47,220 bases of DNA from Gracilibacillus oryzae (GTDB taxonomy: Bacteria; Bacillota; Bacilli; Bacillales; Amphibacillaceae), in NCBI RefSeq assembly GCF_009498735.1, contig NZ_ML762426.1, forward strand, positions 198,955 to 246,174. The letters run 5' to 3'. The notes below the pieces were generated by a model. It was given only the letters and a program-made list of their open reading frames with translations. It ran no database searches and was not told where the DNA came from. Shown here piece after piece: positions 33,225 through 42,300 of the stretch (the first letter of the stretch is position 1; the number at the start of each line of letters is the position of its first letter). The position numbers and the translations under genes were made by a program.

Positions 33225-33511
33225 GTGTATATGTAAGATACTTTCTAGTAAGTTATCGATTCTATTTAATACAAAATAAACTCATTAGTCAACAATTTCT
33301 ATCATTATGGATAGTGGCTTTTACAATAGCATACGTAAATCCTCGTTATTTCAGATGTGATTTTTCTGTAAAAGAGATAGAAAAAAGCCATTGATTACTA
33401 AATGGTCTTTATCTGTACCACAAACGTACCCTCTTACATTAATTGTTTGTAAAACGAACTGATGCAGCGGTTTATCAACATGCATACCTGTCTGCTTCCC
33501 AAATAAAATTT
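33225..33511. other. intergenic stretch between two minus-strand genes
   Basis: AT-rich, with no gene. It holds the terminator of the S66 peptidase (33381-33408) and should hold the promoter of the exporter, but I cannot point to a clean -35/-10 pair. Confidence 0.4.
33381..33408 (-). terminator. terminator of the S66 peptidase gene
   Basis: On the minus strand CCATT pairs with AATGG, with outer AG/CT pairs, an 8-base loop, and then TTTTTT. It lies about 105 bases past the peptidase stop. Confidence 0.6.
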
Positions 33512-34525
33512 TCAATTAAAGGTTTGCAATACAGTGCCACGTCCTTTATCCAATTCGATTTCAGCATAAGCTCCGTTTATAAAAGTAATTTGTGGTGGTA
33601 CGTGACCACAATCAATATCGTATAAGACAGGAATTTGAAGCTCTTCCGAAAGGTCTATATAAACATCTTCAACTGTATAATTTGTAACAGGCGTATTAGC
33701 TGAACTTCTACCAAACAAAATGCCGCTGCAATTGTCGAACCAGCCAGATAATTTCATTTGGACAAGAGATCGACGTAGATCAGTTGTTGATAACTCACAG
33801 TTTTCTAGAAACCAAATGACAGAATCTCCTTTAATATGCCTCTCTTCAAAATTATGAACATCCCCATATGGTGTACCAGCTAAATGCCTTATTGTGTCAA
33901 TACATCCACCGAGTAGACGTCCTTGTAATTTAACTTTATCGCTCACAGTTGATTTCCAGTAAGTTTGCTCTGTCAGATTGAAAATAAAAGGAGTTGGTTT
34001 ATCAAATTGCCATTCCTTTTGATATCTATCTGATGAATGCTGGAGGATTGATTCTCGTTCCTTAGTAGCCAAAACTGATTGCCACATTGCTGTCGTATCA
34101 TCTGAATACTCACCTCTTAAATCTACCAAATTAGTTCCGTGAGCAGTAGCAATACCAGTTTTCAATGTGATTGCTAACAACAGTAAACTAATATCAGAAT
34201 AGCCTAACACCCACTTATTCTGTATATTATCAAAGTCAATATATTCAAGGATCTCAATAAGCAGTTCTCCGCCCCAGGGAGGAATAATAAGTTGAATATT
34301 ATCATTAATCATCATTTCATTAAATTCTTCTGCACGCTTTTTTGCAGACGCAGACTTTGCCTTATCCTGAGTCCAGGCAGTTTCACCACTGATGATGTTA
34401 AAACCTTTCTTTTCCATACTTTTCATTGCAGAATGCAACAATTTATGTAATTCACCTGGAACCCCGGATGATGGTGCAGTTACCCCTATTGTTGCACCTG
34501 TTTCTAAGAATGGATACTTTATCAT
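33512..34525 (-). CDS. S66-family peptidase (LD-carboxypeptidase/MccF-like)
   Basis: This gene encodes 337 residues. The triad of the serine peptidase family S66 is visible: Ser in VLGYSDISLL (about 110), Glu in WFLENCELST (about 235) and His in DIDCGHVPPQ (about 305). TIGVTAPSSGVP is the usual opening. Members trim tetrapeptides of peptidoglycan or cleave microcin C-type aminoacyl-nucleotides. The MccF-like length and the lack of a signal peptide favour a cytosolic detoxifying role. ATG 34525 has AGGGAGATGG upstream and is preferred to the open frame from 34564. Confidence 0.88.
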   Translation of the reverse strand: MIKYPFLETGATIGVTAPSSGVPGELHKLLHSAMKSMEKKGFNIISGETAWTQDKAKSASAKKRAEEFNEMMINDNIQLIIPPWGGELLIEILEYIDFDNIQNKWVLGYSDISLLLLAITLKTGIATAHGTNLVDLRGEYSDDTTAMWQSVLATKERESILQHSSDRYQKEWQFDKPTPFIFNLTEQTYWKSTVSDKVKLQGRLLGGCIDTIRHLAGTPYGDVHNFEERHIKGDSVIWFLENCELSTTDLRRSLVQMKLSGWFDNCSGILFGRSSANTPVTNYTVEDVYIDLSEELQIPVLYDIDCGHVPPQITFINGAYAEIELDKGRGTVLQTFN

Positions 34526-34779
34526 ATTTGACCATCTCCCTAAGTTTTTGTAATATCTTAACATTAAACTTAAGTTAAGGAAACTTGTTATTGACTAGCT
34601 TTCGATGGATATTTGAGTTGTAAATCACAATTGTTTTGGTTTTTTTATATAATAAATGGAATATTATGTTATTATTGAATTGGAGATGATGAGTTAAGCG
34701 GGCAGGACTTTAGAAGGAAAACATGCGATGTTTTTATAACAATCCACTTTGAAGCCAGCAATATTAGGAGGAAACTAAG

Positions 34780-35232
34780 TTGATAATCGAAAGAGTTGCA
34801 TCCCTCGAGGAGTATAATTTGGATTTACTCATAGATGACAGTATATCAGAGGGTTACAAATTTATAAATAGACTTGTTGATGAATATACATCTGGTAACA
34901 ACAAATTTGATAAAACCGGTGAGTCACTTTATGTTGCTAAAATAGGTGGCGAGGTTGTTGGAATTGGAGGTTTGAATATTGATCCATATCTTAACCTTCC
35001 CGATGTAGGGCGAGTAAGGCATCTTTATGTTTTGCGTAAGAACAGAGGTGTTGGTTTAGGGAAAGAATTGCTGAACACAATCATTGCTGAAGCAAAGGGG
35101 AATTTCAGGACAATAAGGTTATCCTCTACTGATGATCCAGCTGCTCAACAATTATACATAGCATGTGGATTCTCGAAAGTGGAAGGAATCTATAAGGCTA
35201 GTCACATATTGGAAATATCAAAAAGTTGGTAA
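34780..35232 (+). CDS. GNAT-family N-acetyltransferase
   Basis: This gene encodes 150 residues starting at TTG, with TAGGAGGAAA seven bases upstream. The motif A region RVRHLYVLRKNRGVGLGKELL (core RKNRGVGLGKELL) is followed by FRTIRLSSTDDPAAQQLYIACGF. This is a small stand-alone acetyltransferase, and the acceptor is unknown. Confidence 0.88.
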   Translation: MIIERVASLEEYNLDLLIDDSISEGYKFINRLVDEYTSGNNKFDKTGESLYVAKIGGEVVGIGGLNIDPYLNLPDVGRVRHLYVLRKNRGVGLGKELLNTIIAEAKGNFRTIRLSSTDDPAAQQLYIACGFSKVEGIYKASHILEISKSW

Positions 35233-35313
35233 TGAGTGAAAGACAGGGAGAGATGAAAGGACGGCATTTGAGAATAGGTTGAAGAATGAAATCCAATTAA
35301 AAAGGGAGACAAA

Positions 35314-35763
35314 ATGAAAACACAAAATAATAATGGTTTTGAATTTCTTGATTTCCACTTAATAGAAGAAGCTGAAATATATAATTATCACAGATTGGCT
35401 GGTTCATATGCCGTAATAAAATGTAATGGTAAGTATCTTTTATGTTATAACATTTTAAGAAAACAATGGGAACTGCCAGCTGGACGAAGGGAAGCGAATG
35501 AAACCCCAAAGGATTGTGCAATAAGAGAACTTTATGAAGAAACTGGCCAAAGTGTAACCAAATTAGAATTTAAAGGATTATTAAAAGTAAAAAATTTATT
35601 CCTTGAAGACATTAAGTATAACCCAGTTTATTTTGCAACTATAGAAAAACTCCAGCCGTTTATAGAAAATAAAGAAACATCTGATATACAGTTATGGGAT
35701 CAAAAGCAAGAGATCGGAGATATTGATGCAGTGGATATGAAAATATTAGATTATATAAATTAA
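35314..35763 (+). CDS. Nudix hydrolase
   Basis: This gene encodes 149 residues. The Nudix box is G-RREANETPKDCA leading into IRELYEETGQS (about 53-75), with the RELYEE metal-binding core intact. AAAAGGGAG precedes the start. It is the fourth Nudix gene of the window. The 218 bases after it contain nothing I can support apart from AT-rich promoter-like sequence before the next gene. Confidence 0.88.
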   Translation: MKTQNNNGFEFLDFHLIEEAEIYNYHRLAGSYAVIKCNGKYLLCYNILRKQWELPAGRREANETPKDCAIRELYEETGQSVTKLEFKGLLKVKNLFLEDIKYNPVYFATIEKLQPFIENKETSDIQLWDQKQEIGDIDAVDMKILDYIN

Positions 35764-35981
35764 GTTGTACGTTTTTTATAAAGTGAACAGAACCGTATAA
35801 TAATAAACTAGCATTTCTTCCATAGTAATTTTGTATTTTTATAGTACGAATAGTGGACATTTATGCCCGGATACTTGATGATCTGTATTACTTATACTTA
35901 GTTTGATAGATTAGTATGTAAAGTAAAGTGTGTATAATGGTATGCAAAATGGCAATTTCATTAAATTGGGATTGAGGTGAA

Positions 35982-36299
35982 ATGAAAATGTTAAGCAGGA
36001 TTAAGGAAAAGTATAGAGAAAGTAATAAGATATTTTTATTTCTTAAGCTTATTATAAGTGCATTTGCCATTTACTTTGCTATCAGAATTTTATTTATTTC
36101 TGTTTCAGGGCTGGTAAGTTCGAATCCTTCAAATGATTTCCCCAAATTATTAATTTTTGGTATGTTGTTTTGCTTGGGATTATCTAATACTGTTCAGCTT
36201 GTTGAAATGTCAGTTACCAAGAAGAAAGAACATTTCACAATTTTACTAATTTCTACAATTTTTACTTTTGGTGTGTCCGTGTATATTTTATGGTTATGA
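35982..36299 (+). CDS. three-pass membrane protein, possibly DUF3953-like
   Basis: This gene encodes 105 residues. A basic N-terminus (MKMLSRIKEKYRESNK) precedes three hydrophobic segments (about 20-42, 52-70 and 82-104). TGAGGTGAA lies just before the ATG. The arrangement and the SNKIFLFLKLIISAFAIYFA segment recall small Bacillaceae DUF3953-type proteins, but I am unsure. Confidence 0.55.
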   Translation: MKMLSRIKEKYRESNKIFLFLKLIISAFAIYFAIRILFISVSGLVSSNPSNDFPKLLIFGMLFCLGLSNTVQLVEMSVTKKKEHFTILLISTIFTFGVSVYILWL

Positions 36300-36394
36300 A
36301 TCATAATAAAATTGGATCCATTTCTTTGGGCAGGATTGCTGCTTAGAGGTAACTATTAAAATCTCGACTGCTTCAAATCTTAGGGGGTAAAAGA

Positions 36395-36565
36395 TTGGAA
36401 TTAAAACTTGAATATTATGTTTTAGCATTACTTATCATATCGTTTGGATTTTTCTTTATTGTTGTTACGTTATTAGGGGGAACAGATCAAGCGTATAGAG
36501 ATGTACTCCTTACCATCGCAGTGGTCCATTTTGTTATGTCAAAACTTATAACCTTAAAAAGATAA
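36395..36565 (+). CDS. 56-residue membrane protein
   Basis: This gene starts with TTG, with TAGGGGG eight bases upstream. It reads ELKLEYYVLALLIISFGFFF at the N-terminus, one clear transmembrane segment. A second weaker segment (TIAVVHFVMSKLI) and a basic end, LKR, follow. The strong binding site and the hydrophobic profile support a real small protein. No family was recognised. Confidence 0.6.
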   Translation: MELKLEYYVLALLIISFGFFFIVVTLLGGTDQAYRDVLLTIAVVHFVMSKLITLKR

Positions 36566-36719
36566 ATAAAGAAAATAGAGTATTTCGGGTGCTAGTTTGC
36601 CAGTTCAAATTTGAAGATAATTTCGAGTAAAATGCGTGACAATGTTAGCGTTTACTGTTTCATTTTTTGACGGTCAGTCACGGCAGTATATTTACCTGAA
36701 TAGACAGAGGGGTGATTTT

Positions 36720-37088
36720 GTGATTATAAGGAAAACGATGACTACTATACTCGCTACTTTTATTTCTATGACCATTCTATCAATCTTTATATTTGGTGAA
36801 ATTGGTGCGGATCTGTTTCAAGTGGTTTTATTTTCAAGTATGGTTTTTTCTCCATTTATTTTGTTTTATGGTGTACCAGTAACATTCTTTTCTGACTTTG
36901 TTACTAAGCGGTTTTCAGGAGCTAGAAGAGTTTTATTGGCGATGGTTATTCATGTACTGTTCGGAATCATATTTGCGTTTCTATTCACATTATTAGGCGA
37001 TCCCAGCGAGGGCGAATTTTTAGTAATGTTTTTTGTTGGAGCTACAACAGTTGCCTTTTTCTTTGGTGCAATAGATGAAATATTATGA
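36720..37088 (+). CDS. multi-pass membrane protein, paralogue of the gene at 471
   Basis: This gene encodes 122 residues starting at GTG, with GAGGGGTGA upstream. About four hydrophobic segments are present, and the central motif YGVPVTFFSDFVTKRF is shared with the protein encoded at 471-878, as is the C-terminal FFFGAIDEIL. In both places the gene is flanked by other small membrane-protein genes, but those neighbours do not look related. An in-frame ATG at 36636 lacks a binding site. Confidence 0.7.
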   Translation: MIIRKTMTTILATFISMTILSIFIFGEIGADLFQVVLFSSMVFSPFILFYGVPVTFFSDFVTKRFSGARRVLLAMVIHVLFGIIFAFLFTLLGDPSEGEFLVMFFVGATTVAFFFGAIDEIL

Positions 37089-37112
37089 CGGTCATTAAAA
37101 GATAAGAAAGTT

Positions 37113-37394
37113 ATGAAATATCAAATCTCCAAGTCAAATAAGTGGAAATTCTGGCTAATTAGTTTCTTGATTTTATTTCTAATTATTGGTCTGGCTTTTA
37201 CCTTGCAAACTTTAATAGAAGCTGAAATTTACAATAGACAAAATGTTAATTGGGATGGAGTTATTTTATTTAATATTCTCTATTCATTAGGTTTGGCTTT
37301 AATTCTGTCACCAATTGGTTATGTTGGCATTAAAGCACTATATTATAAGAGAAATAATAAAAACGGTGTTGATTTATCACGAATTAAAACATAA
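37113..37394 (+). CDS. two-pass membrane protein
   Basis: This gene encodes 93 residues with hydrophobic segments near 13-34 and 48-75 and basic ends. It starts 25 bases after the paralogue gene, with AAGAAAG as a modest binding site. No family was recognised. After it, 37395-37616 holds a 30-codon frame near 37413 that lacks any start codon, and nothing else. Confidence 0.5.
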   Translation: MKYQISKSNKWKFWLISFLILFLIIGLAFTLQTLIEAEIYNRQNVNWDGVILFNILYSLGLALILSPIGYVGIKALYYKRNNKNGVDLSRIKT

Positions 37395-37616
37395 GAAGGG
37401 AGCATTTCTAATTAAAAGTATTATTATTTGATGGTGGTTCAACATACTCCATTTTAACAGAGGAACAAACTAGCCAGTTGAAAAGGATTTTAGAACAGTA
37501 GGTTTACCTTTTAGTAAAAAGATCTAATTAATTTCCGAAAACTTATTAAAAAAAACATAACACGAACATATATTCTTGTTATAATAAAAATAAATAAGTT
37601 GATGAGGGAGCATAAT

Positions 37617-38647
37617 ATGAGACTGAAAAATATTGATATAGAAGAAAGAATGAAGCATTATCGTGTAAAAGGGATATGTATGGCATTCATTGAAAATGGT
37701 CAGATCAGCGGAACAGAAATTATGGATTGCTGGAAGTGGAAAGTGAGAGAACTGTAAAGGACCATTCGATCTTCAGTGCGTGCTCCATTAGCAAATTTCT
37801 AACGGGACTGCTTGCTGTGAAGCTGACAGAGGATGGAATGCTTGATTTAGATGAAAATGTTAACGAAAAGCTTGTAACATGGAAAGTGCCTGAAAATGAA
37901 TTCACCATACATAAGAAAGTTACATTAAGAAGCCTGCTGTGCCACCAATCTGGAATCAAGGATCCTGAAGGGAGCTTTTCTCGCTTACAACCAGATGCTG
38001 GCATTCCTTCCATGATTGAATTGTTAGAGGGAAAAACGGTTTATTGTAAAGTTCCGATGGAAGTACAGTGTGAACCGGAGAGTGAATTTCATTATAGTGA
38101 TGCTGGCTTTTGTATTATCCAGCAATTGATTGAAGATGTCACGAAAAAGCCGTTTGATCAAGTGGCAGATGAGCTTATATTTAAGCCATTGGTTATGGAG
38201 AACAGTCATCTGAGCCTGTCTAAAGTGGATGATGGAGATCTGGCTTGTGGTCATAATAAAAATGGGGAAAAGATTGATGGAAAATACCCTCTCTACCCTA
38301 ATCCAGCGGCTTCGGGATTATGGACGACTTCATTGGATTTAGCGTCATTAGTTGTCGAGCTCATGGATGCTCTGAATGGCGAAAGCAAAATTGGCATTTC
38401 AGCAGAATTGACGCAAGAAATCATCACACCTCCATTCGGCAAAAGCTGGACTGGTTTAGGTGTTTTTTTAGAGAAAGACGAGACCAAATTAGAGATTACC
38501 TCAATGGGGTGGGGAGCAGGCTTCCAATCAATGCTGGCTGCATATCCGCACTCTGGTAAAGGTGCTGTCATCATGACAAATGCGGAATTAGGCGTGCATC
38601 AATTGGATGGGATTATAGGAGAGATATATCGGTCGATGATTTTATAA
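37617..38647 (+). pseudogene. serine beta-lactamase-like hydrolase with one frameshift
   Basis: ATG 37617 has GAGGGAG upstream and reads IEERMKHYRVKGICMAFIEN, a normal opening for class C-type serine hydrolases, then stops at about 37756. Restoring one T near 37720 joins it to GLLEVESERTVKDHSIFSAC, followed by SISKFLTG. This contains the S-x-x-K catalytic motif (SISK). YSDAGFCIIQQL matches the Tyr motif. The frame is then open to 38647. The intact protein would be about 343 residues, a penicillin-binding-protein-like hydrolase without a signal peptide. Confidence 0.82.
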
Positions 38648-38689
38648 ACATTTGAAAATATCATGGTTGAACTATCTTACACATACCTA

Positions 38690-38905
38690 TCATTCCGCTT
38701 TATGCTCAAGCTGTCGCGCTTGGTTTCTGCTTTTTATATACCGAACCAGAGAAAAAGTTCCCCAGACAAAACCTATTATATTCACTATAATTAAGTATGT
38801 ACTAAAGTCATTTCTCAAGTTCATTAAAAACAGTGTTAACAAAAAGATAATATAAAAATATATGCTGGAAATGACAAAGAAATACTTATCAAAAAATCTC
38901 TTCAT
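38690..38905 (-). CDS. small two-pass membrane protein
   Basis: This gene encodes 71 residues. MKRFFDKYFFVISSIYFYII begins the first hydrophobic segment; a second spans about 38-56, followed by a basic tail. TAAGGATG lies a few bases before the chosen ATG, and ATG 38914 is the alternative. Nothing competes on the other strand. No family was recognised. Confidence 0.5.
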   Translation of the reverse strand: MKRFFDKYFFVISSIYFYIIFLLTLFLMNLRNDFSTYLIIVNIIGFVWGTFSLVRYIKSRNQARQLEHKAE

Positions 38906-39396
38906 ACATAACATCCTTAATTTTTAATTTCATGATACAAAAAATGATAATATATGTAAATCTTTTTTGATTTTCTACACAAATTCTTTACAAAAGTAGC
39001 AACTGGTATTGTCTAATGAATTTTTTCTAGGTAAATACGAATAGTAGAGATTATGTGTTGAGAATCAAAATGGGAAGAGGAAATGCCCTCCAGAGGCCTT
39101 TTCTCTTTTTTGTTAGTTCAAATCTATCAGCGAGCGTGTATTCCTGCAAAATCACTCTATTAATTGTTCTGGCAACCTTCATTCTATCTGAGTAGTAGGT
39201 ATTTATTACTTTAACTCACGAATAGTTTTCGATGTTGTGTATTAATTCCTATATAATAATACCCATTTAGTCACAAATAGGGTAAATATTTACAAAATGT
39301 TTATATAAAAACAGGTTCTACTTAATAATAGCTTCTTAGAATAGAAGGTGGGATTTACTAAGTTAAATCTTAATTTATATTTTAGGAGGTTAGAAG
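38906..39396. other. long AT-rich leader region before the 2137-residue surface enzyme
   Basis: About 490 bases without an ORF I can support. It contains an isolated plus-strand terminator at 39077-39111 and then about 285 bases leading to AGGAGG at 39385. Several TATAAT-like boxes occur (for example near 39252), but no clear paired promoter. Confidence 0.5.
39077..39111 (+). terminator. isolated plus-strand terminator
   Basis: GAGGAAATGCC pairs with GGCCTTTTCTC (one mismatch, one G-U), with a 7-base loop, followed by TTTTTT. The nearest plus-strand gene ends 430 bases upstream, with a minus-strand gene between. It may therefore end a small RNA or an attenuated leader transcript. Confidence 0.65.
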
Positions 39397-42300
39397 ATGG
39401 ATCTTAAACTAACCAAGGTTGGGAGGAACAAGAGGAAAAAGGGAAAGGCACTATACATACTTCTTATTTTTGCACTAGTGTTTTCTTCTTTTGGCCAAAT
39501 CGCTGCCGCTCCACTTCCGGAAACGGAGTATGGCACAGTCTTGGACACACGACAGGTGGAACTGGTTCCTGATGTGAATTATTCGTGGCGTAATATGGAA
39601 ACAGAGCATGGATTACAGAAAATGCACATGGTGGAGTTTGACCCTGCAAATGAACATCTAGAATTGCAGGGAGGGACGAGCAAGGGAAAAGTGCGTGGTT
39701 TTCAACAATTGACCGGCATGGCAGAAAATGTTGATGCACCGGGCAATCGTGTTATCTCTGGGATTAATGGTGATTTTTATGAAGTGGCAACAGGTATACC
39801 AAATGGGATGTTTATCAATAATGGCGAAATCTGGAACACAGCAAACTCTGATAACCGCTATGCATTTGGGATTACAGAAGATGGAAGAAGTGTATATGGA
39901 CAACCGAATAAGCATCTGACAAAGGAATTGCTGATTAACGGTCAAACACACAAAATTAACCATATCAATCGTTCGCGTGGAGATAATCAGCTTGTCTTGT
40001 ATACGGATAAATATTTCACTTCTACCCAAACGAATGGCAGTGGAGATGAAGTTATTGTAAAAATCGTATCAGGTAACGTGAAAAGTGGCGAAACTTTGGT
40101 AATGGAAGTTGTGGAAGTTAAGAAAGATCAAGGGAATACGAAACTTGTTGAAGGACATGCTGTATTGTCTGCTAGCGGCACAGCAAGAAACGCCTTAGCA
40201 GGCCTAAAAGCTGGAGACCAGATCGAAGCAAGTTTTCAATTTGAAGCTCCATGGGATGAAGTAGTGACAGCAATCGGTGGTTCTGCCATGCTTGTTGAAG
40301 ATGGTGTGGCAAACACAGATGCAACCAATGGGGTACACCCCCGCAGTGCAATCGGTACGAAAGCAGATGGGTCCATTGTTATGTTCGAAGTGGATGGACG
40401 TCAGCCTGGATTTAGTGAAGGATTAGGACTTGGAGATCTTGCGCAAGTAATGAAGGATTTAGGTGTCGAAAATGCGATTAATTTAGATGGCGGTGGATCG
40501 TCAACTTTTATTGGAAGAATGCCTGGTGATACATCTGTGCAAATGTTAAACAGCGGTTCAGATGGCGGGGAACGTAGTAATGCGAACGGATTGCTGCTCG
40601 TTAGTACAGCGCAGGAAACAAATGTAGCGGAAAAGTTGGTCATTGACCCTTCATTTGAGCGGATTTTAGCTGGATCAAGTCTTCCGTTAGAAGCATCTGC
40701 TGTTGACAGTAATGGACATGCTGTTTCATTTGATGGAGAGTTAAACTGGAGTGTTGCTGAAGGACTTGGTTCTATAGCAAACGGGCAGTTTACAGCAACT
40801 GACAAGTCAGCTGCAGGAGAAATTCGCGTATCATCAGCAAATGTAAACGATGGAGTGGCAACTGTTGAAGTTGTCGACCAATTAACAGATTTACAGTTGG
40901 AAACAGCGGAAATGGCAGTTATGCCTGGTGAGTCAGTTAAATTGGATGTTACTGCATTAAGAAATGGACAAGTCATTCAGTCGGATGCAGGCCAGTTTGA
41001 CTGGAAGGTTGAAGGGGATATAGGTTCGATAACTGACGCAGGTGTTTTTACAGCTACTGAGCAAGATGCAGTAGAGGGAAAAATTATTGTAAGCTATGGC
41101 GATATTGTGACTGAAATGAGCATTAATGTTGGGATGCCGCCAGTGGCAGTGGAAGATTTTGATGGTTTTAAAGAAGAATTTGTATTTACTGATCGTTATT
41201 ACACTCAGTCTGGGGCGGCATATGCATCCGTAAACGCTGGATTGGAATCGAATCCGGATTACGTCCGTTCAGGTGATCATTCCCTGCGTCTTGACTATGA
41301 TTTTAGAGGGAAAACAGGAACATCGGGAGCCTACTTGACAGTAAGAGGAACTAGCAATCGACTAGAGATTCCAGGTTACCCGACAAAGTTAGGTATGTGG
41401 GTCTATGGTGATGGCCAAGGACACTGGTTGCGCGCTCAGTTACGTGATGGTGATAACAACGCCGTTCCGGTGAATTTAACTGGCAGCAATCCAGGAGTAG
41501 ACTGGGTTGGCTGGCGATATGTTGAGGCGAGCATTCCGCAAGGCCGTCCATTGCCACTGTCGATTGATATGCCAGTTCGTTACATGGAAACAAGTAATAA
41601 TAATAAAACAGCTGGAACTTTGTATGTTGATGATATTCGCGTAATGTACGGGGAAGTGGAAGAAGACCGTGAGCCGCCGGTTATCCGTGATATTTATCCA
41701 GCTGCCAACGAAACGATTGATACAAATATGCCAACAATTCAGGTATTTGCCGAGGACGCGCATTATGATCCAGAGCTGCATCCTGCCAATACTTTAATCA
41801 ATCCTGATAAAATCCGGATGTATGTGGATGGTGAACAAGTGGAGCCTGCATTGTATCCACTTAATGGACAAATCAGCTATACACCAGAGGAGAGCCTGAG
41901 TGACGGTATTCACCATGTTAAGCTTGCGGTACGCGACATGTCTGAGAATGAGACCATTCATGAATGGCAGTTTAATGTCGATACCGGCTCATCAAAATTT
42001 AGTTACACTACTCCAGAAAATGTGTATGCGGGCCATACTTATACTGTCGACATTACAGCAAATCAGGTTGAAAGATTGAGTGGTGGTCATTTAGCTTTCC
42101 AATTTGATCCGAATCAAACGGAAAATTGGTCAGTTTCACCGCATTCTTTGCTTGCAGAAGGTCAAGTAAGCAGCGAAATGGATCAGAATGGGCTAGTTAA
42201 GGTTATGTTTGAAAACCTGGAGAATCAGAGTTTAACAGATGAAGATATACTTGCACAGATTCACTATACGGTTAAAGGTGCGGCTGCAGGAACAAATCAG

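Noticed and set aside
37413-37502. 30-codon frame after the membrane gene at 37113
   Set aside because: It has no usable start codon because a stop lies immediately upstream in frame, and no recognisable feature.
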